DNA of 64,000 bases from Echinometra lucunter (GCA_029962745.1 CM057171.1:17988171-18052170); one strand, 5' to 3'. Counted from the first letter of the stretch, positions 49,505 through 60,310 are shown. Notes: generated by a model from the letters alone, not told the origin. Numbers and translations are program-made.

Positions 49505-51635
49505 AAATATCTTATACTTTGGATTACAAGTAGAGAAGCGACCTTAAAAACTTAAGCGTGTCGTGGAAAGACCTTTGGGTAATATCGTGTTACAGGTAAC
49601 GCTATTAAATAATTAAGATAAAAGACATCCCGGAAGTTCCCAAAATCCGTACGCTTGGGATTTCAGAAAAAAATATAGACTGAAACAGATTGGGATGTAT
49701 GTGCATAATACCCAGCGAAAATTGCTCTGCGTCGGTTTGGAGCACCAACCAAAATTGTACACTTTAATCCCGGATAAACACTATGGGCAGTTCAAAAATT
49801 CTGAGGCATTTGATCATTTCACGTCAGCATATTTCTTCGATACTGTATTCCTGAGATGGTTGGAATTCAGATTATACGGGCCTAGATTGAACTAAAGAAT
49901 AATGTTTCACCATTAAGACGTTGACTACTGAATTCTTAAATTCCCATAGACTTTATACAGGGACCACCCGGTTCCAGTAGCAATTTTATTCTCGCTTGCC
50001 TCCTCCATGGAGAATCTGAAACTACACATGAATTATTCATGTGGAACTGAACAATTAAAAAAATTTCTAATTTATCATACGTCATACTTTGAAATCGCAT
50101 GTTGAAGAAAATGCTTAAGGTTAAATTCAATTTTCCTATAAAATGTAACGTCACTGATCGTGGAATTGCCCCCTATGCCCCTAACCCTAATGATAAACCC
50201 ATATGAATTAAACCCCAGTTGCTACTCTGACCATAACCTTTTATTTATGTCAGAGGAACACCCTTAAAGGCATTCCATATACCAGCCTTGCTGTCCATAA
50301 TGGAATGACACCGAGTTTGATATTTTTGGAGCCTATTTAGCGACCTTTTTAGCGGGTGATCTATTGGGATATGGTCAAGGGAAAAACAGGATAGAGACCA
50401 CATCGAGGGATGACAGGGCTTGTCATTCCACTCCCTGCAATCTAAAAAGAATTGCCGGAGTGGAAGATTTTTCACACGGAGATATCCACAGAAAAACAGA
50501 AACAGAGAGTTGTGCTCATTTCTCGTGCGTAGAGGAAAGGTGTTGTTTCACGGTGAAAAGGGGTCGTGCACCAATCTCGTTTCACATGCGCTCAAGCGGA
50601 ACATGTCCGTGTGCAGGTGACTCTTATTGCTTTCTACGCGCTCTAGATTACAGGATCAATCCAAACAGCTTAAAACGCTGCTTTCCAAAACATGTCAGAG
50701 ATCTATATAGAGTGATGAATCTGGACACCATATAATCTTCTCCTGCGCTCGATCAAACGGACTTTGAAACACGAGAGCATAAAATCGATCAAGAGGAAAG
50801 GTCGAAAGAATTTATGGGTGATATATAAGTAAAGGAGAATGAGAACTAGGCCAAGTAGGATCGACTCCGGTTTGTTTTATCAGGCAAGATTCGCCCATTG
50901 ATTTTTAGTTTTGGGACGGGGAAAGTTAGGTTGAACTATTTCACATTCAGGTTATGATCTCACAAGGGTTCTCATGAATGTACACTTGGGGACTCTCTCA
51001 AGGGAATCGCGCGCTCCCATAGCACCCGATTGTTCAATGGCGTAAAATGAAACCGATACTTAAAGGTTGGCGAAAGCTTTTAACTTTATTTTTCGAGCAT
51101 CTTGCTTTACGGCTTCCCCATTATTTCACGTGAACGGCAGTGCAGATGACGTCCCTGTACCATGATTATGTAGATGATATTCTCACTAAGTAAGGCGTCC
51201 CTTACAATTATGTTGAAGTATATTCTTGTTTTTCTTCTTGGTTCTGTGAGTAAGATTGTACTTTCAGATTTTTCTAAGAAATGTATCTTTTACTTTCTGC
51301 CTGCATCTCTCTCTCTCTCTCTCTCTCCTCCCATTTGCCCTTTCTCTCTTTGTGTGTTCTTGTATAACTTATACTGTATTTATTAAGTCATTATGCACGT
51401 ATACAAGAATGCATCCGCACAAATATAAATTATATCAGTTTCACTTCACTTTAGATATTTGAATACGGAAGAATAATTTAAAAAAGAAAGCTTTCAGCTT
51501 GGAAAAAATCTTTTGCAGCATGCCCGTACATGATACATTAAAAGACAGATAAACAGTGTACAAATTATGCAATATAATACATTACATTGAAATTAATGAA
51601 AAAGAAAATAAAACAAAGCAAAACAAAACAAATAG
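49505..51635. other. Non-coding stretch with one dispersed 75-bp unit
   Basis: A diverged single copy of the 75-bp unit sits at 49932-49981 (attcccatagacttt, then ccacccggttccagta). Frames of 66 to 123 codons between 49695 and 50735 have no recognisable motif. (CT)n at 51307-51327. Confidence 0.5.
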
Positions 51636-51637
<2 letters not shown>

Positions 51638-51675
<38 letters not shown>

Positions 51676-51873
51676 AAAGAAATTTGACAAATGCAAACAA
51701 CTTTGGCAACTCCCTTGTAAATAATAAACACTGAAAGAAATGAAAATGGGAGAATAATAATTGCGTAGCTCCCTCAATGTTCCCCAGAGCTGTCATCCAT
51801 TTTGAATCAAGGGTTGAAAAAATGCCTCCGCCGGGAATCGAACCCGGGTCACTGGCTTTCAGTATATATATAT
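51638..51873 (-). mobile_element. tRNA-derived SINE fragment, antisense
   Basis: Read on the minus strand: the 3' half of a tRNA (gccagtgacccgggttcgat, then tcccggcggaggca at about 51821-51857), then a body with cttgattcaaaatggatgac and ctgtttctttcagtg-like sequence, then a 45-base end (aagggagttgcc to tctttcaat, 51672-51716), then (TA)n. The same tRNA and body occur on the plus strand at 58852-59017. The tRNA's 5' half has been replaced by tatatata and the gcggccc motif, showing a rearranged 5' end. Confidence 0.8.
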
Positions 51874-51900
51874 GGGCCGCGACGCGACAAAAGGGCCCTT
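51874..51900. repeat. Palindromic GGGCCGCGACGCGACAAAAG motif, copy 1
   Basis: About 27 bp adjoining (TA)n, reappearing in reverse complement at 58559-58580 next to (TA)n and a copy of the SINE end. The core GTCGCGAC is palindromic and the outer GGGCC/GGCCC can pair. Confidence 0.75.
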
Positions 51901-52481
51901 TTAAGCCCGGCTCACACCTTTGCGTTTTTAGCTTGCGTTCAGCTGCGTATTGCCCGAACGCAGATAAACGCAACACAACGCGATTAAACGAGCTAATACG
52001 AGGTCAATACGCAGACCAACGTAGAGGCATTGCGTTCTAGCTCGCTCGTTTGAATTTTTTTCAAACTTCCGCAACTGAACGCAAGAGAAAAATCCATACG
52101 AGTAAAGACGAGTGACAACCAGCTGATGCGAGCAAGGACGAGCAACGTCGAGCAGCTTAACGCAGGCCAACGCAGCGCTACTTTGAGCTGCGTTTCACTG
52201 CCTAAAGCTGCGTTACCGGCTCGATTTACCTCGAGTTACCTCGCTTTAGCTCGCATCAACGCGTGTCTCGTTGCGCTATACCTCGCACGCTGTTCGCACC
52301 AACAAGGACCGTTACGGATGTAGCTCGGTGCACTGCGTTCGTCTTGGATCTTAACTGCGAGTCTAGCTCGTCTTTCGCTCGTTTTACCTCGTTCCTGCTC
52401 ATTTTAGCTCGTTCCTGCTCGCTTTGGCTCACCAGCACTGCGGATATCTGCCTTTGACAGAGAACCCTCACTCTTGAATTA

Positions 52482-53410
52482 TTATTCAGTTACGGCCAGC
52501 TTTTTAAATAGTGCAGGTGAAAGAGCTTCCCTGAAGAAGGTGTCCTGCTTCTCCAGTCTCCCATGGAGTCTTTGTTCTAACTCACTGAACATTGCAGGAC
52601 TTATTCTCAAATAGTTTGCGAATGCTTCTTGGTCTTCAGCTTCTAGTTCCCTCATCAGCTGGTTGAAATGGCCCTGCTCATTCCTCCTGCAGATCCAAGA
52701 CCGAATCCAACAACTTCGAGGCCGGCTACGACTTCGTCGATGCAACTCAAGCAGCAATTCCCCTTGCGCATAATCGTCAGTGGCCTCTTCCTCTTCCAGC
52801 TGAAGCAAAAGATTAATTTTTTGTATCATTGGCGTAAATCCCGGGGGGGATGGGGGGGATATATCCCCCCACTTTTTTGAGAGGGGGGATGGCGTGTACA
52901 AATATCCCCCCACTTTTTAAGGAAGAAATGATATTTGAATTAATCTTTAAATATAATTTTTATTAATCTGTCGTAAACAACCTTCATATTTTAGAATTTC
53001 TATTTGAAAATGCGATTGAAAACCAGAAAAGTGGTTATTTTTGTCTCGCTCGCTTCGCTCGCTCGTCATATTTTCAAATTTTCATTTGAAAATGCGATTG
53101 AAAACCAGAAAAGTGGTTATTTTTGGCTCGCTCACTTCGCTCGCTCATATTTTAGAATTTCTATTTGAAAATGAGATTGAAAACCAGAAAAGTGGTACAT
53201 GTAATTTTTGGCTCGCTCACTTCACTAGCTCGCTAGATAAAAATTAAAATGTGTGTAAGGGGGGTCTGTGCAGGTGGGTGGGGGCGTGTGTTTATACTTA
53301 AGTGTGAATTCGACAGAAAAAATATCAGCACAAAAGTCGATCATCCCCCCCACTCCTCAAAGTGGATTTACGCCGGTGTTTTGTATAGAAGAGCTTTGCA
53401 GAGAAGCCAT
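52482..53410 (-). pseudogene. Harbinger (HARBI1-like) transposase N-terminal fragment, interrupted
   Basis: About 115 residues of the domain that precedes the DDE nuclease in HARBI1-like transposases. Landmarks are RSCWIRSWICRR, then a hydrophobic QLMRELEAEDQEAFANYLR, and KQDTFFREALSP. The frame then stops at 52482 just after KKLAV, where intact relatives continue into the catalytic half, so the rest was deleted. The likely start ATG is at 53408-53410: it is in frame with the fragment when the hAT MITE and one copy of its duplication are disregarded. The MITE sits eight codons in. In the disrupted copy the frame begins inside MITE sequence with Pro/Gly-rich junk. A pseudogene; no activity expected. 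Confidence 0.82.
52827..53378. mobile_element. hAT MITE, CATTGGCG family, copy 3 (inside Harbinger)
   Basis: 552 bp, starting CATTGGCGTAAATCC and ending GGATTTACGCCGGTG, flanked by a perfect 8-bp duplication TTTTGTAT (52819-52826 and 53379-53386). Like the 24277 copy it carries a G-rich left end, a C-rich right end (ccccccccactcctcaaa) and three internal units of about 80 bp with GCTCGCTTCGCTCGCT. It has no coding capacity. Its insertion into transposase coding sequence dates it after the Harbinger. Confidence 0.95.
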
Positions 53411-53890
53411 AGTTCACAAAGCGATGTTTGCCTGTAGATTCGTCAAAAGATTATGACTAGTACCACAAAATGATCATCACCGCTGCAATATACGACCACA
53501 CGTGTACGCAGCAGAGCGAACTGTTACGCCGCGGAACGAGCAGCAGTCGAGGTAAAGCGAGTGAATGAGCAGTGAGTCGAGGCGAGACGAGGTAGGGCGA
53601 GCGGCTAGCGAGCAACAAACGAGTGGCTAACGAGGTAAACATGCAACGTGGCGAGCAAACTTCGTATTGCATCGTACTACTACGAGCAAAAGCGAGCGAG
53701 AGCGAGGTAAAACGCAACCTAAAGCGACCGTAAGCGGTCATTTTTCGAAAAAATGTACGAGCTATAACGAGCTACATACGCAACAGTGTGAGGGCTGCCG
53801 AATGTTTTGCTGCGTCCTGCTGCGTTTAGGCTGCGTTCGGCTATCGCAACAATACGCAGCTAACAACGCAAAGGTGTGAGCCGGGCTTTA

Positions 53891-56800
53891 GCTCTCCAAA
53901 TGGCTTACGCAGTAAAACCGCGCTAAAGTCAGCGCATATCAAAACGTGCAGAGCGCGCACTGGAAAAAATATTTAACAACATATTTAACCAAAACAAAAC
54001 ACACGTGCGGAAGAAGAACAGTGTCAGTGACTCAAGACCTATGTTACTAGTCCGTCGATTAATCTGGCTCGAGCTGGTGATCAAATGTCATTCCTTGGAT
54101 GAATCGGTAAGATCATTATTATAATTTCTTCACACAGTTTTTTCAGTAGAAATTACGGGTTTTAAAGGCATTTCGTGCATTTAATTCAGTTTTAATAGGT
54201 GACTGTCTAAGGGGGTGTTGCAAGAAACAATTAGTTACCTCGTTTCGAAGTGCAGCTGCAACTTCAACTTCAAGACTGCATGCATGCATGCATTGTTTCA
54301 CAGATAAAGTTGTTAATACCTGTAATTCCGACATGTAACGTTGTATTATGAAATATCCTTCCTCTGTTATTTCTTTTTCATATTATACCCAGTTGTTGGA
54401 TGTCCGGACAGGTTGTATATCCGGACAGTCGATTTCAAACAGCCAACTGAAAAAGTTCACAAGCAAATCTCTTAAATGTTTTAGCACAAACTGTCAGAAA
54501 ATATCATAGCTAACAAATATTGATGATAATTAGCACAAATCCATTTTTTTGTATTTTATTTCATCAGTAGACTATTGCAATTTCTTTAAACCAAGATTTA
54601 AGCAGTCACATGCAAGAAAAAGCGCAGATGTGTCTTAATGTTGAAACGTTAGTTGCCGCTTGTTAACGTTAGCAGTTGAATGCACGATATGCCTTACCCT
54701 TAAATTCATTGACGTTTATGTTCATGTCTAGATCTATTCCACTACAAATAAAAATCATGGGAATAGAGTAGATCTTAACTTCAGACCTGCTTATACCAAT
54801 CTCTTGAATTTGTTGATACATATTTGAGGCCTCAATTTTCCCATGCTGAATTTACCAGTCAGGAATTCATTAGAAAATTTTAGCAGAGCTCCAACAAGTT
54901 ATATGTACAGTGTATTTCCTACACAGAGTAAAATAAAGATTAAAGTTAGGCCTAGTTAGGCCCTAGATCTAGGCTAGCACATAGTCTAGCTGATTTAGGG
55001 CCAGACTAGGACCTTGCCCTAGCACGGGCTCTGAATAAGGATGGAATTAAGAATAACTGCTTATCATCACAACCCTGTAAGCACAGACCTGCTTTTAGAA
55101 AAACTAAGAAATCAACAGAAAAGGATGAAGCTGAAATGGAGGGGGGGGGGGGCAGGGCATTGCTTATAATTGAGAGAAGGATGGGAGGGGGCAGATCATT
55201 ATTCACAAAAAATGCCTCCCCCACCTTTCCCATTGTGTACTGCGTGATTTGTCTTCAGTTTTGAGTGCATTTATTATCTCTGTAGACTTTCTTTTCTATT
55301 AAAGCAATTGAATTACAAACTGAATTTCAGTTACTATGCATAATGGAATATTTAGTTAAATTAATTTTAAATTAATCAAAATTGAAACAATAGGCCTACT
55401 AATCACAAAACAACATTACTTAATGGATTGAATGTTATTACTGTCTAATATTTCATATTAGAATCCCACTTTGTATTCCATACTCATTTAATGCTGTTGG
55501 TGTACTTCAGATTTTCTAAAACAATAAATCTGTATATCCGTGTCATTCATCTAAGCAGTTGGCTTCTTCTAGTGCCATTTCATGTATAATTAAAAGGGAT
55601 TTTTTTTTCCTTTTTACAGGCCATTGATATAGAGCAGCTAAGCCAGGTCATGCTCGTCCCTATCATCATTGTCATCTCCAGGCAAATTAGACTGTAACTT
55701 AGAGGCAAAGCTGGAAGGAGAGGGGTAGGAGGTCGATATGATAACCACATTTAATTCAATGATGCTGGAAATGTACGGTCACTGCATTCATATCAGAGGA
55801 GGAAGCAGAGGTCTAAGATCTTGAAACAATAATTGAAGTTGGATTCTCTTTGCGTCAACCCAGGATGAACTTCACAATGATGGAGATCCTACAAAATAAA
55901 CATGGGTATGGCTGTACAGGATGTCATTAGAACCAGTAGTGTTTGGAACTTTGGATGCCTTAATGGTATATGATCACATCCTTTCAGCGGGTGAATGAAC
56001 TTACCAAAGCCATGAAAGCTGAGCATGAAATCTATATTATGTGAGAACTGACTGACAGCGTCCAGCTGTACTACAGTAGAAGTTATGAGGAAGTGATATT
56101 GCTACTACTTTAATGAACAAAGTGCAAACATTTGCTTTTTGTATCTTCATAATTTGGGTGACAAGTGCCCTAATAACTCATGACACATGTTTCAATAGGA
56201 GAAATCTGACTTTCAGGATGATATTACCTTTATTTCATAGATAATATCTAATCCCAAATATCCACTGCGTTTGTGTGCTTGCAAGAGCAGACGACTTGAA
56301 AAGTAAATTTAAAACTAACAAATTTTTAATTATTGGATTAGCAATAAGATCTCTAAATGTCATATAGGATTGTTTTTCTTCATTAATCATGTCACATGTG
56401 CAATGATCTAATTTAGATGGAATTGCTTCCTTGTATCTTAACTATACCAAAAGAAAAAAAAAAACCTAGCTAAACTTTGTAAAAGAAAATAATGGGTAGA
56501 TGTGAAGAGATATTTGGGGTAAGTGATTTTATTTTATTTTTTAGTGAAAGGAAAGGAAAGGATGAATTTTATTAGGAAGACAGTACAAACATTCTCCACT
56601 CTTAAATTTATTAGAAACAGAAAGTATTTGAAATTTTCAGACTACAGCTTAATAAAGAGCACCATTCCAGTCGGATTTAAATTCCTAATTTGAAGTACAG
56701 CGTATGTCAACTCTTGTTTTGAATAAAAGTTACTAGTGTGACAAGTGCAGTTAAGGAAAAGTTCATTTCATTCCATGTTGTACTGACCTATTATGTATTT

Positions 56801-57014
56801 AAAAGTTCACAGTTAATATCTTTTATTGATCCATATTTGAAGAGAACCCCCCCCCCCCACGAAAATTGGACCTCCACTGGCAGTGCAAATACAAAAGATA
56901 CTCTGTAGATAATAAACTGAACGATGAATTAAGACAATATAACATAATTTAGGCACACACTTGAAATAACTACTCATGATAAGAAGGTGAGTGAAAATAA
57001 GAAGAGACTAGGAG

Positions 57015-57059
<45 letters not shown>

Positions 57060-57585
57060 AAGCAATCGAGGGAGCTTATGGAGAGCTTGAGAAACGAAAG
57101 ATAAGAACGGTGAAGCAGAGAAAAGGTGAGAAAACTAGAGATGGTGGAAATAGAGGGGAAAGAAAGAGGGAGAGAAAAATGAAGAGAAGGAAAGACATAG
57201 ACCGAGTTGGACGGTATGAAGGAGAGAAAAGAGCTAGCTGACAGAAAGAAACATGAACATAAAAAGAAGCACGGGAATGAAAAATAATTTGAATGTTGAT
57301 GCCTTCTGAATGACTTGTGATTGAGTGGATGATAAATGGTTCTGATTTTTGATGGTGTAATAATGAAAAAGCGTGCTAGTAATTATTAAATTGATTTTCA
57401 CTGCATTTTCAACACAAATATTATTTAACAGCAACATAAAATCTATGACACATGTTTGCCAAATAGGGGCAAATCCATGCAAACTTTAAAAGAGAGGGGC
57501 ATTAAAATTCTGAGAATACCCCACCCCTTCCCCCAAAAGACCACTAAAATTGAAGGTGAATTAAAGATGACATTTTTGCTCCAAA
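53891..57585. other. AT-rich unique-looking stretch, no gene recognised
   Basis: This is the longest stretch with few repeats. A short (GA)n lies at 57026-57055 and poly(G)/(C) runs at 55141 and 56851. A candidate donor (gaatcg/gtaagat near 54107) and a pyrimidine-rich acceptor (…cctttttacag/gcc at 55620) exist, but joined frames close within a few dozen codons. If transcribed it would more likely be non-coding. Confidence in any gene is low. Confidence 0.5.
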
Positions 57586-57589
57586 ATTC

Positions 57590-57860
57590 ACTTTAAGACA
57601 GACAGATGTTTAATGAAAAATATATGGTGAACAAAGGGGATTTCGCCCCATCCTCCCTGGATCCGCCCCTGGTGAACTCTGACTCCTCTCTGATTGTCTT
57701 TCTCTATATCTCCCTGTTGATATGAAAAAAGAAGCAATCACAAATTTATTTTCTTAAATTTGTGATTGAAATTCACTTAATGACAAAAGTGTATATTTTA
57801 CAAAGATTAATGGTGAGCAAAGATGATACGGGCCCTTCCTCCCTGGATATGACGCCCCTG
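57590..57860. repeat. Two diverged direct copies of an 85-bp segment
   Basis: Segments at about 57590-57672 and 57771-57860 share ttcactt, atggtgaacaaagg / atggtgagcaaag, and cctccctggat…cgcccctg. The second copy abuts the hAT MITE at 57864. A palindrome aatcacaaatttattttctt/aaatttgtgatt lies between them at 57736-57767. Confidence 0.75.
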
Positions 57861-57863
57861 AAA

Positions 57864-57978
57864 CAGAGGCGGCGGAACATCGAGCTCGGACAAAGAAAGT
57901 GGAGGGGCACCTTTTGTCTGCCAAATAATAGGTGCCCCTCCACCTTCACTGTACGAGCCTGACGTTCCGCCGCCTCTG
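57864..57978. mobile_element. 115-bp hAT-type MITE hairpin
   Basis: Begins CAGAGGCGGCGGAAC and ends GTTCCGCCGCCTCTG, with arms of about 48 bp including GTGGAGGGGCACCT and its inverse, and a loop of about 17 bp. A perfect 8-bp target-site duplication CCCTGAAA lies at 57856-57863 and 57979-57986. CAG…CTG ends with 8-bp duplications point to hAT. It is a complete, very small element. Confidence 0.93.
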
Positions 57979-57989
57979 CCCTGAAATAT

Positions 57990-58555
57990 TACCCCTCCCC
58001 TTTTCTATAATCTTTGCATAATATAATATTTTATACTCGCAACAAAATAGCTTTATTATCTATTTATATCTTTCTACGTAATATAATTGTTTATGAAAAA
58101 AAATTGATATGAGCTTAATTATGATTGGAAATGCAAGCAATTTGAAAGCCAATTTCAAGGCCGTCTCACAGACGTGTACAAGGTCATTTCAAGGTCATTT
58201 CAAGGTCATTTTGAGGTAATACAGGGTTTTGAGAAGACAAAGATAACAAGGAAAATAATATTCTCTCTATTATATAATGTAAATATCCGTCATGGTACTA
58301 TAGCAGAACGTTTAAGTAGCCCCTTAGACACGTTAGGAATCTTGGCGAAAATGGTATCGGGGAATGACTTGTTTAACCTTGGTCACGCGCGAATGTCAGA
58401 ATAGCGCGCGTGGAGCAAAAAACATGCTTTTTTCAAATTCCTCGATTTAGACACTTAGGGACGGAATTTTGGAAAACCGTTTGCATATTCAGATTCTGCA
58501 GCATTTATACTACAAAATAGTGTTGAAATCTCATTTTTGAAAAATTTTGCCCTAA
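57990..58555. other. Non-coding stretch, no gene seen
   Basis: Includes a tandem aaggtcatttc repeat at 58180-58210 and otherwise unique-looking DNA. Confidence 0.55.
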
Positions 58556-58558
58556 GGG

Positions 58559-58580
58559 CCCTTTTGTCGCGACGCGGCCC
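58559..58580. repeat. Palindromic GTCGCGAC motif, copy 2
   Basis: The reverse complement of 51874-51900: gggcccttttgtcgcgacgc then ggccc. It again adjoins tatatat and a copy of the SINE 45-base end. Confidence 0.75.
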
Positions 58581-58586
58581 ATATAT

Positions 58587-58679
58587 ATTGAAAGAAATTT
58601 GACAAATGCAAACAACTTTGGCAACTCCCTTGTGAAGGGAGTTGCCAAAGTTGTTTGCATTTGTCAAATTTCTTTCAAT
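58587..58679. repeat. Perfect palindrome with 45-bp arms
   Basis: The left arm 58587-58631 and right arm 58635-58679 are perfectly complementary, with a 3-base loop (gtg). Each arm equals the 45-base SINE end found once at 51672-51716. The palindrome therefore joins two oppositely oriented copies of that end, head to head. Confidence 0.95.
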
Positions 58680-58851
58680 GTATTGTCCCCTTATTCTGAC
58701 TTATGCATGTATCCAGGCTTCTAGCTGAGATCCAACTGCGGCATGCGGCTTCTCATTGTTCATTAACTCATCTGAACCAAAACAAAGGATAAAAAAGGGT
58801 TGGAAATCTGTCTGTCGGTCAATTGGATTCGGTCACGCCTAACTGCTGCCC

Positions 58852-58922
58852 GCCTCTGTGGTCTAGTGGTAAGGCATTGGCGTTCTAAGCCAGTGACCCG
58901 GGTTCGATTCCCGGCGGAGGCA
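58852..58922 (+). tRNA. tRNA-like sequence heading a SINE (anticodon TCT if folded)
   Basis: 71 bases fold into a full cloverleaf. Acceptor GCCTCTG pairs with CGGAGGC, D arm GTC/GGC, anticodon stem TTGGC/GCCAG around loop GTTCTAA, T arm CCGGG/CCCGG around TTCGATT, discriminator A. The loop places TCT at 34-36 (arginine). The downstream body is the one attached to the same tRNA's 3' half at 51.7 kb. It is therefore best read as an intact SINE promoter head, not a stand-alone tRNA gene. The lack of a T-run terminator immediately after is softened by TTTTTT at 58924-58929, so a short transcript is possible. Confidence 0.6.
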
Positions 58923-59013
58923 TTTTTTCAACCCTTGATTCAAAATGGATGACAGCTCTGGGGAACATTGAGGGAGCTACGCAATTATTATTCTCCCATT
59001 TTCATTTCTTTCA

Positions 59014-59073
<60 letters not shown>

Positions 59074-59080
59074 ACACATC
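58852..59080 (+). mobile_element. tRNA-derived SINE with (TA)n tail
   Basis: The tRNA-like head is followed by a body with cttgattcaaaatggatgac, ctctggggaacattgaggg and tttcatttctttcagtg, then (TA)n(TG)n at 59018-59080. It matches the antisense copy at 51638-51873 nearly base for base where they overlap, but lacks that copy's 45-base end after the tttctttcag segment. Confidence 0.82.
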
Positions 59081-59084
59081 TCTC

Positions 59085-60225
59085 TCTCTCACCATTAACC
59101 TCTATCTGTTCAGTCCCATAAACTGATAAACCTGACACTGACTGTAGTCAATCAAGAGGGATTTCCTGCTTCAGTCTCTGCCTTTCCGTACTCAGACGGA
59201 ACCCTCTCGACCACGTCCTATTTCGGGCATTTCCCAAGCTCTTAGTCAGCTTTCCTCTCCTAAACTTTTATCCACAAATTTCCCAAGATCTTTTCAAGAT
59301 AATCGCTTCGATTCCTTCCTTCCCTTTTCACTTAGAGCGACCAAGAATATTCTGAGACTCACTGTTATGACTACAGTCCCCTTAAAATATTGCTTATGCA
59401 TAGGGAGATTATCTTTTCAAGGCATTAGTGAATATGTGTACTTCTTTCAAGTTTAAAGTTTATTTTACCGCTAATCAAAAGGCTAACAATTGCATACAAA
59501 AATAGAACTAAGGTATTTCTCCAGTAGTTGATAAACAACATGTAAACAAACACACATAAATACACCTGCATACATAATCAAAATAAGAAATTAATTCATT
59601 TCTGAGTGGCGGAGTCAGCAAAAACTGCGACCGCCTACCACGCCTACAATTGAGTTAAACTGATAATGTAAAAGCATAGAAAATATAGTTTTTTAAAAAG
59701 AGGGGGAGGGAGAAGGAATGGTTAGGAAAGAGAAAAGTACAGGTGAGAAGTTTAGCATGACGATGCTTTTTATATCTTTCCCATCTCACCATGCAGGGGA
59801 GAGAAATATCCCATATTGCAGGTTTATATCAGAGACTACATGTAACTTTAGGGTCGGATTCACTCCCAAATTACATTGGAATCAAGTTCAAAGTAGCAGT
59901 TTGGATAACCTTGGGAGAGTGGATGCTATTATGTAGCATGGATATCCACTCTAAAACGAAGTGAATCCTTTTACGATCAAAGGAACATTTAGGGAGTATA
60001 CTTATCTGTATTGTCGTCGAGGGTTTACAGTCCGAGAGACTGAGATCTCTAGAGACTGAGACTGAGTGGGGTAGGGGAGTGTGGAAAAGCAGAACTGTGA
60101 GATGAAATAATGGCAATGTGACCAGGAATGTATCTTGAAAAATAATTATCAATAAATGGCATATCGGACTGAGATCTCTAGAGACCAAGACTGAGGCCAA
60201 GACCGAGAGGCTTTAAAGTCTGGGC
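59085..60225. other. Non-coding stretch, no gene seen
   Basis: An antisense-tail-like aagtttaaagtttattttacc lies at 59448-59470. A hairpin of agagtggat with atccactct is at 59916-59954. Repeats of agatctctagagac occur at about 60043 and 60171. Confidence 0.55.
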
Positions 60226-60227
60226 CC

Positions 60228-60310
60228 CATTTCATAAAACTTGTTATCAATAACAAGTTGCAATAACGGTTACAAGCTACTGAAATCCTTGCATCTTGCT
60301 TATGGGGAGG
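60228..60310. mobile_element. Half of a related TTCAT MITE (family C)
   Basis: Starts gggccccatttcataaaact, then ttgttatcaataacaagttg, then ctactgaaatccttgcatct. This is the left arm and core of a hairpin element related to families A and B, and the right arm is absent. Confidence 0.65.

Larger units (their letters stand above)
51904..53887 (-). mobile_element. Internally deleted PIF/Harbinger DNA transposon
   Basis: 1984 bp with terminal inverted repeats starting AGCCCGGCTCACACCTTTGC, mirrored at the right end. The 3-bp target-site duplication TTA (51901-51903 and 53888-53890) is characteristic of PIF/Harbinger. A minus-strand fragment of HARBI1-like transposase lies in the middle; the catalytic DDE part is absent. 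The zones between the ends and the gene (about 51930-52440 and 53500-53870) are crowded with CTCG motifs on the left and CGAG on the right, often exactly 10 bp apart. A hAT MITE (52827-53378) has inserted into the gene. The element could only move using transposase from elsewhere. Confidence 0.9.

Noticed and set aside
58852..58922. Stand-alone functional tRNA gene
   Set aside because: The fold is complete, but the same 3' tRNA half and downstream body recur at 51.7 kb in a SINE context, so a SINE head is the simpler reading.
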